DNA from: Blastomyces gilchristii SLH14081
Taxonomy: Eukaryota; Ascomycota; Eurotiomycetes; Onygenales; Ajellomycetaceae
Assembly (NCBI RefSeq): GCF_000003855.2
Contig: NW_003101664.1
Location: 337,285 to 401,284 of the forward strand
Direction: 5' to 3'
Length of the DNA stretch: 64,000 nt
Below, one piece after another: positions 46,836 to 58,511 of this stretch (position 1 is its first letter; every line of letters starts with the position of its first letter). Both the position numbers and the translations under genes were made by a program. The notes below the pieces were generated by a model. The model did no database searches and was not told the origin of the DNA. It saw only the letters and a list, made by a program, of their open reading frames with translations.

Positions 46836-49510
46836 TCACTCGTCATAAAGGTCCATCGATAGAGTTTGGCCCCCCAGTTTAGGCACGACGTGTCCGTTCA
46901 CCATCAGAGCTCTCTGGATATGCGCAAATTTCAGCCGGCCCTCGTTAGCAGCCAGCGTACAAGCAATGGATAAATGGTTCTTGATCTGTGACTATAATGA
47001 GAGGATGGCAATGCAATGCAACAAGTGTATGTCACTTACCTCCCGTCCATTCAGCTTCACCAGAGCCAGTGAGTCCAGTTCCTGCTCATTAATATTCACC
47101 TGGAGCTTGGTGTTATTGGTAAGGTACTGTGCAAACACTTCTCTTCGAGCATCATTATTCAGATCGGAGTAATGAAATGTTAGGTGGACACGATTGCGGA
47201 TTGCTGAATCCAACCCAGTTGGCTGATTAGTAGTCAAGAACATAACTCCGTCATAGTATTCGAGCTTATGAAGGAAGGTAGCCACAAGACGATTTCGTTC
47301 GATGTGTTCGGTAGATCGTTGTGTGAGGAAGACATCTGCCTCATCAAGCAGTAGCAGTGCTTTCCAGTGACTTGCTGTTCGAAGAATCTCCCCAAGCTGC
47401 CTGTCCAAATGTGCAGCATCAGACGATAGTTGACCGGCAGATACCTGATACGTGAGCTTTACGTAAGGAACTCAAGAATTGATTCAGGAAACGTACGGAG
47501 TATAGCGGCCGTTTGTGTGTCTCTGCCAACGACTCTGCCGTCCCAGTCTTCCCAACCCCGGGAGGTCCACTAGACGTGTCAGCTGCACATTATCGAAAAT
47601 AGATTAGGAAACATATGACAAGAGTGCAATGAGACCGCGCCCTTTGTTTTTTATAAAATCATCGAATTCGCTCATCCTCCCGCTCCCCAAACGACTTTCA
47701 CCTATTGCCTTAATGATCTCTTTTCGGTCGTGTGGAAGCACTAGCCGATCAAATGGAGCTGGCAACCACTCAATCTCTGAAATATTGTCAATTGCAAACT
47801 CGCCTAGAGAATGTCAGTCCTGGTAATCCTGCATTCATTTATCGGGTAACTTACCCCAGAATTTGTCCCCTAGACTGAATCCAAGAACGGTTGGCGTACA
47901 TACAAGCAGATCATTTTCTGATAGCTCGCCTGGACGCTTGTCCGTACATTTCACCCGCTCCTCGAACCTGTCAGAGGCGGTTCCATTGAACAAGTCAATG
48001 CAGGACACACGATTCTGGAGCTTCGGATAACCTGGGTTGACTTCTTGAAACCTGCATGCATCAATCATGATCCTTCCATTGACCGGCACATGGGCGATGG
48101 AGCCATCTTTTTTGCGGATAAACGATACGCCATGGTATTGGCAATGATGGCTAGACAATGTCTCAGTGAATGTCTTTCCACACCTGCGCAGATACCTCTC
48201 TATCGTATCCTTCTGTGGGTGGTACTGGAGAGGAAAGGCAGAAAGTTTGCTGATTGGTATCGCTCCGTGGAACTTGAATATAGACAGTTCATCTTGCACC
48301 TCCTCAAAAACCCGTCCGTCGAAGTCAATATAACGACAAGAGAGCTCAAAATACTTTATACCCTGACGTGTTTCCTTTTCCTTTCCAAAATCGTATATAA
48401 GCGCCCTCGGTTTACCGGTGCCAGGACAGGCTGCGCATATAATCTCCTCGGGTTTGAACAGGAATTTTAAAAGATCATACGTGATCATTTGCTGCGCGCA
48501 GAGAGCCTCAAGCCTCTGTGATGATTCTGTATAGGTACTTTCGATACAATCTATCAATAGTGCCAAATGTTTGAGACCTGTTTCAGAAGCTGCTGGCCAT
48601 TCCGAACTGATATAGCTCTTCATCTTTGGCAGGCACGTGAATAACAGTTCTTGATCCATCTGCCATTCCGTTAGTGTTAATCCAAGTGGATAAGGGGGAG
48701 ACATACTGTGGGTTTATCAGATTCAAGACTGACTGCCTTCAGACCCTGAAATATATCCCTCAAAACGTTACCCAGTTCTTCCGATTTGATGTCGATGTAA
48801 GATTTGGGTTCCGTGGAGTTTTTTTCTTCCCACTATCAGTAGCTGCCAAATCGGGTCTGGTGGGAATAAACTTACCGTACCGCTGGCGCACAACAAATAT
48901 ATATTCGTCAAGCTCCGTGATGGTAGAGGCACTAACCGAGTCCTTGATTTTGTATTTGTACTCTTTTTCGTCCCAGCTAACAAGATTTTAGCAAATGCAG
49001 TATAGGGATATGAGCTAAAACGCACAGTTCATCAACCTCTCTATAATCCATCTTGGACGCTCGTACCCTTGTTCCATTCGACTCAGATTTGTCCGTCAGC
49101 TGTTCCGCAGAAGCACTGTCCCTAGAATCAGAAGGAGTAGATGATTCAGCCACTTCTTGTGACCTCTTTACCATTCGCAATGCATGTTCAAGAGCTGAGG
49201 CAAGGCGATCCTCAGTCACGAATGGGGAAACAGTGATAGGGGAAGGGGGCGGGTTGTGAGGCAACTGCATCCGTTTCTTCTCGAACGCATCATCCTGCTT
49301 GATCGTCTTTAGAATCTCGGTAGTTTCTCCACCATTGGTTGTGAGGTTCTCCTGGATTGGATTGCTTGCATGCAGTTCCCTTGGCGAAGAAGGGCGGCTC
49401 GGAATAGATGGGAATGACGGTGGAGATTTAGGTGGTGTTTGAGGCTGGGAGGATGGCTGGTGAACAACCACGGTTGAAGATCTGCCATTGACCTTCGTTG
49501 CTGCTGGCAT
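46836..49510 (-). CDS. fungal AAA+ ATPase, eight exons
   Basis: Exons, 5' to 3': 49510-49026, 48976-48876, 48825-48707, 48659-47855, 47803-47620, 47569-47497, 47444-47040, 46985-46836. Seven introns of 47-54 bp join to 773 residues in one frame with stop TGA at 46838-46836. The N-terminal ~190 residues are Pro/Ser-rich. A central DUF7025-like region follows (YIDIKSEELGNVLRDIF, FKPEEIICA). The ATPase core has Walker A GPPGVGKT (566-573), Walker B LLLLDEAD (619-626), sensor-1 TTNQ (N662) and arginine fingers IRNR (672-674), all intact. Such proteins are common multicopy paralogs in ascomycetes with unknown substrates. An ATG 33 bases upstream (49543) is in frame; I chose 49510 for its family-like start. 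Exon 5 uses a plain GTCATA donor, the least certain junction. Confidence 0.9.
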
Positions 49511-50065
49511 TGTGCTGTTTGAAATGGCCTTTTGAGAACACAAATTGAAGATTTGTTATTTGTTACATCGAGGATTGGGAGGAATCGTTCCTCTTTATAT
49601 ACTTGTCATCGACCTAACATGCAATGCAATATCCATCATTTTCTTGCAGGGATTCCTTCTTTGTGATGATCTATTTGGCGCAAGACCATGTTCAAGGAAT
49701 GGGATGACAGTGAAGTTCATACAGTAGATTGAGCATAGCGGCGATGTAAAGTTAAAATTATAAAAAGAGCTGTTTGTTGAACACCCTTGTCTCCTCATTA
49801 ATGGGCTTACCTAGAGCTATGTCCTGGCGTTCAATAAATTGACCGGATCTTAATTGGTCACTTGTGCATAAATACAGCCAGCTCTGAGGTTCCGACTTCA
49901 CGTCAGTCTTTGGGACATCAAGTTGATCATGGTTAACAGAACTCTGGTTTCCGATTGCCAATCACCTTGTTGACTAACACCCAACGCCCCCACTATTCAC
50001 GTGACTGGGCACACAAAGCCTGAGGAGAAGAGACTAGAATGATCTTGGTTGAACGAAGTTGGCAG
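49511..50065. other. intergenic, AAA gene 5' side
   Basis: No gene is recognised. It has moderately low GC and short chance frames on both strands. Confidence 0.4.
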
Positions 50066-50356
50066 TTAACTGTCAAAAAGTTGACCGAATTCGAAGCACA
50101 CTTGTCGAGCGTCATAACTAGCACTGTCTTGCTCTCTTACCTTCAAGATCCAACTGCCACTCGCCAGACACTTCACACATTGAGAATCTGCCTCTCCAGC
50201 AGGGCAGCGGGGCATTTCATGAAACCTTGCCATGCCCCTCTCAAAAAGGGAGTTAAGGTATTTCATCAAATCCACGCAGAATTTATTTTCGGACAGCATG
50301 ACTCCGTTTCCGTCATCATCAAATTCCATCAAGTGCTTTCCCACTTTCCCGCCCAT
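50066..50356 (-). CDS. hypothetical small protein or gene fragment
   Basis: A 96-codon minus-strand frame (MGGKVGKHLMEFDDDGNGVMLSEN) with balanced composition and no motif I know. An ATG upstream in another frame (about 50428) starts ADDAREIDSMIKINPSFELRS, so a frameshifted or spliced 5' part is possible. The opposite strand is also open here, so coding status is unsure. Confidence 0.3.
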   Translation of the reverse strand: MGGKVGKHLMEFDDDGNGVMLSENKFCVDLMKYLNSLFERGMARFHEMPRCPAGEADSQCVKCLASGSWILKVREQDSASYDARQVCFEFGQLFDS

Positions 50357-50436
50357 GTTGCACTCCGCAACTCGAAGCTTGGATTAATCTTTATCATACT
50401 GTCGATTTCCCTGGCATCATCAGCCATTGTAGGGAG

Positions 50437-50826
50437 TTGTGTTGTTCAAGGCCTTACGTCAGCGCCTGCGATATTATCCTGTGTCGAACTCTATGCCGAG
50501 AGACTCTAGAAACTTATTGTTATTATGGAGGTCAGCCATCTACAAAATTTCTTCATTGCAATATGATGCAACTAACATTGCTATTTATAAAGAGGGGTGA
50601 AAAGGCTCTTGCGGGCGAGGAAGAAAGAAACATCCCGAGTCATCGATTTCCGCCTGATACAGTCAGTAGAACGATATATTTCAAAGGCGAACGTCTCTCG
50701 ATCTACAACCAGCAAACGAACCATCTGAAGACAAGGGCAGAAGATATACAAGAATACAGGGAATATGAGGTGCCTCCTGGGTACACCTGCTATGTTATTG
50801 GTGCCAGCTTGTATTTCAAGGTTTAA
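50437..50826 (+). CDS. possible hypothetical protein
   Basis: A 129-codon plus-strand frame whose second half looks protein-like (FPPDTVSRTIYFKGERLSIYNQQTNHL, EVPPGYTCYVIGASLYFK). No family recognised and no intron signals seen. It may be a fragment; low confidence. Confidence 0.25.
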   Translation: MCCSRPYVSACDIILCRTLCRETLETYCYYGGQPSTKFLHCNMMQLTLLFIKRGEKALAGEEERNIPSHRFPPDTVSRTIYFKGERLSIYNQQTNHLKTRAEDIQEYREYEVPPGYTCYVIGASLYFKV

Positions 50827-50888
50827 GTGTTTATCGCTCGTTGCATTCCAAGGACACTGTTCAGGTGATACCCATCATCGTGACCGCA

Positions 50889-51273
50889 TCAAATGGTCAA
50901 GGAGACGTCCTGCATTTCATCCCTTGGGAACAAAGTACCCAGACACCCTGTTTTCGTCAATCTGTGCTTTCTTTCCCACTTCCAGAGCTGGCTATTCTCG
51001 ACGGCCTTTTTAAACGGTTCCGGTAAGGTTGAAATAATACCGGCAGGAGCATTCGAGAACATGTATTTCATCTCTGCAAACCATATAATATCGTCAGATT
51101 CATGTATATAGTTGAACTTGTGTCTTCTCACCTCTATTTTCACCATTCGGGGGTGGTGTCCAGTGCTCATTTTCCATTCTGGAGCTGGAGGAAGTCTCTA
51201 ATCCGACTTCACAGCTTATCTCCTTGGGACACTCAATACGTACGTGTTTCGTCGCCGGTTCGTTTTCTGACAT
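50889..51273 (-). CDS. hypothetical two-exon protein, 108 residues
   Basis: Exons 51273-51132 and 51073-50889, with an intron of 58 bp (donor GTGAG, acceptor TTTGCAG), join in phase. The start is MSENEPATKHVRIECPKEISCEV; the second exon ends RDEMQDVSLTI. The coherent frame across a canonical intron supports a real or recently real gene. Function is unknown. Confidence 0.45.
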
Positions 51274-51352
51274 GTTGCTCTTTGTTATCACTAATTTGGA
51301 ATTCGTGCTTATGATAGCCTGGATTCACATTAATATTAAAGTATTGATTCGG

Positions 51353-51847
51353 CTAGAAGGAAATCTTACTTTCGAGGAAGGAAAGTGTGTTTGGTTGTCT
51401 CAGTGCGCGTGCCATAACCTGCCTAATCTGCTCCGAAGCTATCCAACCGCAAGGAAGACTCTGTATTGCCAGGTATCTCTGCACGTTTTCCAGTAGCCAT
51501 TCAAACTCATCGCCAGCCAAAGTGGCTAAGCTGTTAAAAGCGATCATGCAGAGAACAGCTGTTTCACATCCTAGATTTTGGAGTCTAGCCCAGCGAGGCT
51601 CGTCATGGGAGCCAGTCTTGGGGTTACCATCTGATAGTTTCCTGATATTGAAGCTCAATTTCCGCACTGGTAGTTGCTTTCCACGACGTATGAGTCTTAT
51701 AATAGGCTCCAGTTTTTCTAGCACTGAAAGCTGAGTTCAAAGCTCTGAAACCTCGGCTTTCAAGGCCTTCAATGTACCTTGGTCATTGTCATGAAGATGA
51801 AAGGAAGCATGGTTGATTGTGTTCAGTTCGTTGAATGTTGGTCGCAT
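51353..51847 (-). pseudogene. hypothetical gene with a premature TGA
   Basis: From ATG at 51847 the frame reads MRPTFNELNTINHASFHLHDND and LKALKAEVSEL, stops at TGA (51739-51737, codon 37), then continues TQLSVLEKLEPIIRLIRRGKQLPVRKLSF and further to 51353. The region on both sides of the stop reads as one helical protein. The stop is a single transition from CGA or TGG. A shorter product starting at 51724 is the alternative. Confidence 0.45.
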
Positions 51848-52173
51848 AATGGCGAAGTGTCAGAGACAACATAAATCCAAAGAATGGTGTGGGTGGTAGG
51901 ATAACGAGCATGGGACACAACTCGATTTAAATGACAGGATGGTCGTGCGGGGTTGGCTATGAGCTAGTTTGGCTGCTCTTGGCTCTCAAGTCATTTGATG
52001 CAGTTCCCCGCCAGCTTCGCTTAAGCATGATGGCTCTGAACACAGGCATTGACACTTCGGATGTATGTGGAAAATTGGAGTCCTGTCAACATCATTTGAA
52101 TGCCTACTGCAGTCTTGGAGAGAAAGCCAATTGTCAAATGCCACGTAAACTCCACCTGAAGACCAGTCATCAG

Positions 52174-52500
52174 TCACCCGAACTGCACCAACCACAGTTT
52201 TTGGTTGCGCGGTTCCTGTTTCAGTAGAAGATCTATTTTGGGGATCACCACCAAAGGCCCATGCTGTCGTTCAATCCTGGTAGCTGTAGCTTGTGACATG
52301 TCAGACTCTCCCTCCCCTCCCCATTGGGAAGCACATAAATACAGTGCTTTCACCACCACTTGTTGAGAAAAAGCGGCATCTTTCACCAAGTAAATGCACA
52401 TATCAAGCCAGTCAATCGCCTCGACCCTTCTTCCCTTCTCGATGACTTGTTGGAACCATGGCAGCAACGATTTCATATAATCCACCAAGTCTGTCTTCAT
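52174..52500 (-). pseudogene. hypothetical gene fragment, likely frameshifted
   Basis: The frame MKTDLVDYMKSLLPWFQQVIEKGRRVEAIDWLDMCIYLVKDAAF runs to LLLKQEPRNQKLW and then ends. The neighbouring frame continues plausibly as VVGAVRVTDDWSSGGVYVAFDNW (toward 52110). One missing A in the AAAAA run at about 52197 would account for the switch. It overlaps the start of the plus-strand gene at 52458. Family unknown. Confidence 0.35.
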
Positions 52501-52994
52501 TCTTGACTGATTCCATTACCACCATAAAGGCAGCCGCGCACCCGCCAGACAATATCTCGAGTACGTCGGAGAAGAAGACCAACCACTGAGTGCTCTATCT
52601 CCCTACTTCGCACAACACGTCGGTTCACCTCGATTTGAGCCCCTCTGGCCCTGGTGCCGCCCCTGCATGTCTGCTCGTGAGTCGTCTCAACTATACAATT
52701 TCGACAAATGTCGTGAAGACATGCAATATCACTGTCCGCACCGGGACTACTGTCAAGACGATCTTGGACACTATCAAGTCAACCAATTACGATCGATATA
52801 AGTTCGCCGAGGGGGGTCAGGGCTGCCGCTTCTGGGTGGACAAGATGGTGACGTTGCTGCAGGAACGTCAAATCGCCGTCAACGAAATTGAAACACAGGC
52901 AGTTCATAACGATCTTCAGCGAGTTTGGTCTTCTGAAGGTCAGCCCGTGCCAGCTGCTCAGCTTACTGGGATGAGCCCTGGTACTTTCTATTAG
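52458..52994 (+). pseudogene. DUF7770-like protein gene with Trp-to-stop change
   Basis: From ATG at 52458 the frame reads MAATISYNPPSLSSFLTDS to KKTNH, meets TGA at 52587-52589 (codon 44), and continues VLYLPTSHNTSVHLDLSP to the end at 52994 (178 codons plus stop). The family pattern NHW-x-LYL makes Trp the likely original residue, so TGG became TGA. The later part (YRFxxxGxGCRFW in the family, here YKFAEGGQGCRFW) supports a fungal DUF7770-type protein. No function is known. Confidence 0.55.
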
Positions 52995-53071
52995 CATCTT
53001 TTGTTCACGTTAATGCACTTGATATATTTCGTGAAAGCAAATACGAGTAATTTGATTGTCACAACCATACT

Positions 53072-53941
53072 CTACGTGCAGGTCCTCTGCGGTACATGGC
53101 CAGATGGTTTTGTCCACGCTGCTGTCGTCAATGCAAAACCAATCGTCAGTAAATGTTCTGCTTCTTCTTGGTAGTTATCCATATATTTCAGTAGTCCTTG
53201 TGTAAATTCGGGAGTGCCAGTCCTCAAGAGCGCTGCCGTTTCAAATAGCTCAGGATATCCACCGGAGTGGGCCCAGTCGAGTAGCCAGATATTTCCATCT
53301 CCATCAAGTATCATGTTGCGAGGGGCGACATCCATATGGCACATAACAAGCTTGCGGAATTTGCCGGAGAATCCATGATGGTCGTATGTAACACGATTGA
53401 ATTCTTTGCACACGAGGAGACGCTCATTAAACCAATCTTCCATATGCCGAGAAGTCAGGAATGGCCCAGCCCCGTAATCAGTAAAGAGCGGCCCGCGCGA
53501 GATGCCACCGCCGACTGGCCCGGGCCGTTCTATCTCGATGTCATGAATTGTACGGAGATAGTCCGCTATTTGGGCATAGATAGAGGACCGGACCTTGTTG
53601 GTGAGTGTAGGCCAGATATCACACAAGGGGCTACCGTTGATAAACTCCATCAGAATGTAACCCACCACTTGTTCCTCGCCATTATATACTACGGAGCGCT
53701 CCTCCCATGCATCAAAAATCATAGGCACTCGTATCCTTGTTCTCTTACGAATAAATTTTGTATTTCTCGCCTCGGCTAGGGACACTCCGTTACCGTACTT
53801 TAGCACGGCAGATTCATGAACTCGCACTAAAACTGCACCTTCCTGTCCATAGACAACTGGAGCGGAATGTATAGCACCCAAAAGCCGGATTCGAGAGATA
53901 TCCTGGATTTTGCATCCAGCCAGGGGAAAGGGAGGTGCCAT
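53072..53941 (-). CDS. APH-family phosphotransferase (aminoglycoside-phosphotransferase-like), intact
   Basis: A single 289-residue frame with the kinase-like APH fold: an N-lobe with VLKYGNGVSLAEARNTKFI, the hinge GYILMEFINGSPL, the catalytic loop HMDVAPRNMILD (H202, D204, N209) and the metal site LLDWAH (D222). All key residues are present. In fungi these proteins are abundant paralogs of unknown substrate and are not evidence of antibiotic resistance. The family is expanded in Onygenales and Eurotiales. It ends in a slightly divergent tail after AWTKPSGHVP. Confidence 0.9.
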   Translation of the reverse strand: MAPPFPLAGCKIQDISRIRLLGAIHSAPVVYGQEGAVLVRVHESAVLKYGNGVSLAEARNTKFIRKRTRIRVPMIFDAWEERSVVYNGEEQVVGYILMEFINGSPLCDIWPTLTNKVRSSIYAQIADYLRTIHDIEIERPGPVGGGISRGPLFTDYGAGPFLTSRHMEDWFNERLLVCKEFNRVTYDHHGFSGKFRKLVMCHMDVAPRNMILDGDGNIWLLDWAHSGGYPELFETAALLRTGTPEFTQGLLKYMDNYQEEAEHLLTIGFALTTAAWTKPSGHVPQRTCT

Positions 53942-54370
53942 GACAACAGCGATGACTGGTATCTTGATGGCTGGGCTTCGGTAGGGATAGGCTAGGGAGA
54001 ACCGCAGGCGAGCAAAGAAAAGCGTCGTTTTTCGGGGTTGTTAACAAGAAGCTCACTAAGAAACTGTCAACGAACAGAACCATCTTGTAATTTTTTCTGC
54101 ACTTACAAAGTCTCATGGCATTCGGTTCATATGGGCCCTTACACACAAATCGATGGGATAGATCTCCAGGGCTGACCTTAAATGCGTCCGACGAAGGAAA
54201 GGGATCAGGCAATAATGTCTTGTCTCCAGTCTCACGTGCGGCACTACTAGACTGGCCGGCGGGACCATGAATTTCACATTTGGTCCCATTTGGCCTGGTC
54301 CCATACATTTCTTGGCGTGAGTCCCACCAGGACCAAGCCTCAAAAAAATCTGAAAATGGACCATTTCTGA
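53942..54370. other. region upstream of the APH gene, ending at the AT-rich boundary
   Basis: No gene is recognised. GGGACCATGAATTTCACATTTGGTCCC-type inverted words lie near 54260-54290, with further GGTCC words to 54330. GC drops sharply after about 54370. Confidence 0.4.
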
Positions 54371-57300
54371 GAGAAATGACATGAAAAATGACCAGATTTA
54401 ATTCAAGAATAGTGAAATGAGAGTAATTTCTCAGAATAAACTGTGAAAGATGATTATTCTTTCAAAATCAGAATAAGACTGAGATTAAAGATTAAAATCA
54501 GTCTCATTCAGTTCATTCAGTGATTACTTATATAATCAGAATTTGATAATAATTATTGATAATACTCATGAAACAACTAAATACATTCTTATACAAGTTT
54601 ATTCTTTATTTTCTCATAAAAACTATACTTCTCTGATATACTGTGATTAGAGATATTAAACTATCTGATAATTTCATATTTTATAATTATAAGTTTCTTG
54701 ATTATTTCTTCTTATAATTGTTCTCAGTAATAGTAATAAATATCTTAATTTAAGTTAAACTTTCACTTCATTCTTATCTCTATCAATGAAATTATCAGAA
54801 TATTATATATTATCAGTATAATAGTTGAATATATACTCTCAATAATTTTTTATAACTCTAGAATTGATTTAATATATGAATTCATTAGATTATCTTAAAG
54901 ATAGTAGTTAAATTCAGTTTTATAAGTATATAGTTTTATCTGATTTTCAGTTATAATTAATATATATAAGTTCTGTTTCAAAGTTAGTATTATAATTCTA
55001 TGAAATATAAAGTATTATCAAAGATTATTACTTATTAAAGAATTATATTTCACTATCTTTATATCTTAAACATCTGTTTATTTAAATCTCTGATAGTTAG
55101 TATTATAGTAGTCTCAGACTAATTTAATATATAAGTCTTATTTCTTCTCTATTCAATCTTAAGAAGTGTAGATATTAACTTAATAAGAGAAATTTAGTAA
55201 AGCTGCTATAGTATAATACTCTGTAAAAGATTATTCAGTTTTACTATAGTAATATATCAGTTTATTTCTTATAGTAATAATAGCCTGCACTATAGTATTA
55301 TCTCAGACTGAATTTCTTTTTAAGTAATTTAACTACTTCTTAAGATAAGTAAATAAACTATTATATACTTATCAGACTGACTGCAGTATTAATATATAAG
55401 TGATTAAAACTGTCTTTATTATCTTATAAAACTGAAATAGTAAATTAATTATATATTTTAACTAAGTTTACTTTATATTAAAAAGTTTTAATATCTGAAT
55501 CTTTTCTTAATCAGAGTATTGTATTTAATAATTAATTATCTGATATAATTAAAGAGTCTGAATAGTTATCTTATATATTAAACTTTATTATATTTTAACA
55601 TTCTGTATTATATTCAGTGATATAACTGATTTATTTATTTATTAAATATTATGAAATTATTATTATTATTTAGAGAAGATATAAATTATATTAATAATAT
55701 TTTAAATCTGTAATATTTAAATTATTAGTCAATCTATTCAAAATTAATAGTAGTATTATTAAAAAGTATTATTAAAAAACAATATTAAAAAGTATTATTA
55801 AAAAATATTATCTTTTATAAAATAAATATAAAAGTTACTTAAGTAATCACTTTTATTTTATTCTTATTTCAAGAATCAGTTATCTCATTATTCTTTATCT
55901 TGATATTAAGATTCTTTATCAGTATTTATATCATAAGTTGAATTATATAAGTAATATAGAGAATATAATCTTATTTATTATTTCAGAAATACAAAGTTAA
56001 TTTTTACTTTAAACTCTTTATTATAGTATAGTTATTCACAGTATTATCAGTTATAATTATAAGAAGACTGAGACTAATATCTTAATAGTTATTTTTAATC
56101 ACAGCTATTAATATTTCTACTATATAATTCTCAGTATAACTACTGATTAATGATTTAAATTCAATTAATGTCTTTTAATAAGTTCAGTTCTTATCAATAT
56201 AATAATATATAACTTTTATAAATATAAGATTATTTATACTAGTTTATACATTCACTGTAAGAGATACTTTTTAATAATTCTTCAACTCTGATTCTAGATA
56301 TTATATATTAACTTTGTAGTATATTTTAAGATTGAACTGAAGACAGAATCAATATGAAATATAAAGATTTAAATTAAGTATTTAAAGAAGTATTCAGAAT
56401 TCAGAGTTTTCAATTAATTAAAGAGAAAGATTTAGAGATATATATATATAAAATAATTATTCATGAAAGTTATTAAATAAGAGTTATGAAATCAGAGTAC
56501 TGATATATAATCATTTTTACATAATTTTCTTCAAATTAGAAAGTTAGTGTTATTAAAAATTATTATCTGATAGAGTAACTTATCAGCTCAGTAATAATTT
56601 TCTGATTATTTTTCTTTTATTATCTATATTTTAATGACTTTAAATATCAGAAAATTTCTTTAGAATTATAATCAGTTTATAATGAATATTTTTAAATAAA
56701 GTTATAGTAATTGTAGTAGAGAGATAACTCTTTAGTAATCTATAATACAATCTATTAATAATTATTCTATAGTTTATCTTAATATTTGTATTGAGTTTTT
56801 TATAAATTTCATGACCTGAAATCAGATATGAAGAATGAAGTGATTATTCATTATAATTGAAAGAGAGTATTCTGTATTGAATTGTAAATAATATAGACTT
56901 TGTAATTTATAGTGATTTCTTAAAGAGTTTATGAATCTTCAATAGAAGTAAAAGAAATGAAAGAAGTGAATTTAGAAGATATAATAATAATTTAAGAAAG
57001 ATAATAATTTATTTTCAATAACTAATCACTGATGTGTGTAAGAAGAATTAATATAAGAGAAAATAATCTTGTTTCTTAACTTAGTTATAATTTTAGTACT
57101 AACTCAGATTGAATATCATTAATATATAAAAGTAAATAAATAATCTTGATTAATCTCTGTTATATTTCTTAAAATATATTAATATTATAAAAGAGAGTAT
57201 TATCAAATTATATTATCAGATAATATCATTAAAAATATATTAATATTATTATATTAATATTGAAAAAATGTTGATACTTATATATTATAGTGATTTGTGA

Positions 57301-58311
57301 ATCATGATAGTTAAATATATATATATATATATCATTTCTGACTTGATTACAACTTGTACAATAATTTTTGAAAACTTAAAATCAATTTTAATTATTAATA
57401 ATTAAAAACTTAAACTTATAACTAACTAATATAAAAAGAAAAAAATCTACTTCTTCTTTTTCTTATTCTTCTTATTATTCTTTATAATTCACTTCTTATT
57501 CTTCTTCTTCTTCTTCTTCTTCTTATCTGAGATGATAATTATCTCAAAATCTCTCTTCACTATCTTCTCAGAGAAGAGTTCTCACTGCTTTCTCTTAGCC
57601 AGATCAACCTGTGTCTTAAAATCTCACATTTTCTAGTCTGCTATCTCAGGTTTCATCTCAGCAGTAAGTAGATTGATATACTCAGAGAGCAGAGCTGTCT
57701 TCTCAATATTCTGAATTATAAAGTGTATTTAAGACCTGAATAAGATCTCAATTCTCTTCTTCTCTGTTAGCTTCTACTAATTAATTAGAGAACAGAAGTA
57801 TTATCAAAAATCATTATCTCTTAAGAAATAAAAAGCTTATTAGTTTTAACTTCTTTATCTCTTACTTTAACACTCTCTTAATCTTCTTCTATTACTACTT
57901 ATTTATAGTAATACTCTTCTTCTCTCTCTCTCTCTTTATCTTAATCTTAAATTATTCTCAGAACTTCTTCTGATCTCACTGCTACTGTATAAGACTTTTT
58001 ACTATCTTCTTCTTCAATCTCTCATAGATGATGTTATCTGTATTATTTCTATACTTAGTTTAATCTAAATCTATTAAAAGTATTGCTTAAAATTATTATC
58101 ATTCTACTCTCTTATAAAGTCTTTTCAAGGTATTATAATATGTCTTATAATCTATCTTCTCTCACTTAAACATCTTCTTCTTCTCTCTCTTCAATCTATA
58201 ATAGTACTCACATGTCTTAATAGTCTGCAGAACTGCAGAATATTTGAAGAGAGATAATATAATTGATTTCAGTGAGTGTTAAAGAAGAGTGAAAGTAGAA
58301 GAGATAATCAG
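54371..58311. other. heavily decayed AT-rich block, no readable gene
   Basis: Nearly 4 kb of extreme AT richness with stops in all frames. It is probably one or more old transposons. From 57440 to 58240 the minus strand would be lysine- and arginine-rich (AAGAAGAAG runs), like the basic tail of some fungal transposases, but I cannot identify it. Confidence 0.5.
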
Positions 58312-58412
58312 AAATAATATAATAATAATAATAATAATGATAATAATGATGATAATAGTGATAGTGATAGTAATGATAATGATAATAATAATAATAATAA
58401 TAATAATGAAAG
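58312..58412. repeat. (AAT/GAT)n microsatellite
   Basis: About 100 bases of AAT, GAT and AGTGAT triplets. It could be the remnant tail of an older retroposon, given the (AAT)n tails seen at 58512 and 35454. Confidence 0.9.
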
Positions 58413-58511
58413 AAAGAGTGCATTGAAATATATTACTAACTTATTAAATATAAAGAGACTTAAAGAAAATATTAACAGCTTTCAGCAATGTATAGAAACA
58501 GCTACAGTGTT

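Noticed and set aside
53072..53941. An antibiotic-resistance gene
   Set aside because: The APH fold in fungi covers many small-molecule kinases; nothing here points to aminoglycosides.
53814..54382. A longer N-terminal extension of the APH gene or an overlapping cysteine-rich protein
   Set aside because: The APH family starts close to the ATG at 53941. The upstream frame is different and has low-complexity content without splice support.
58217..58423. Tyr/His-rich protein on the minus strand
   Set aside because: Translation of an (AAT/GAT)n microsatellite.
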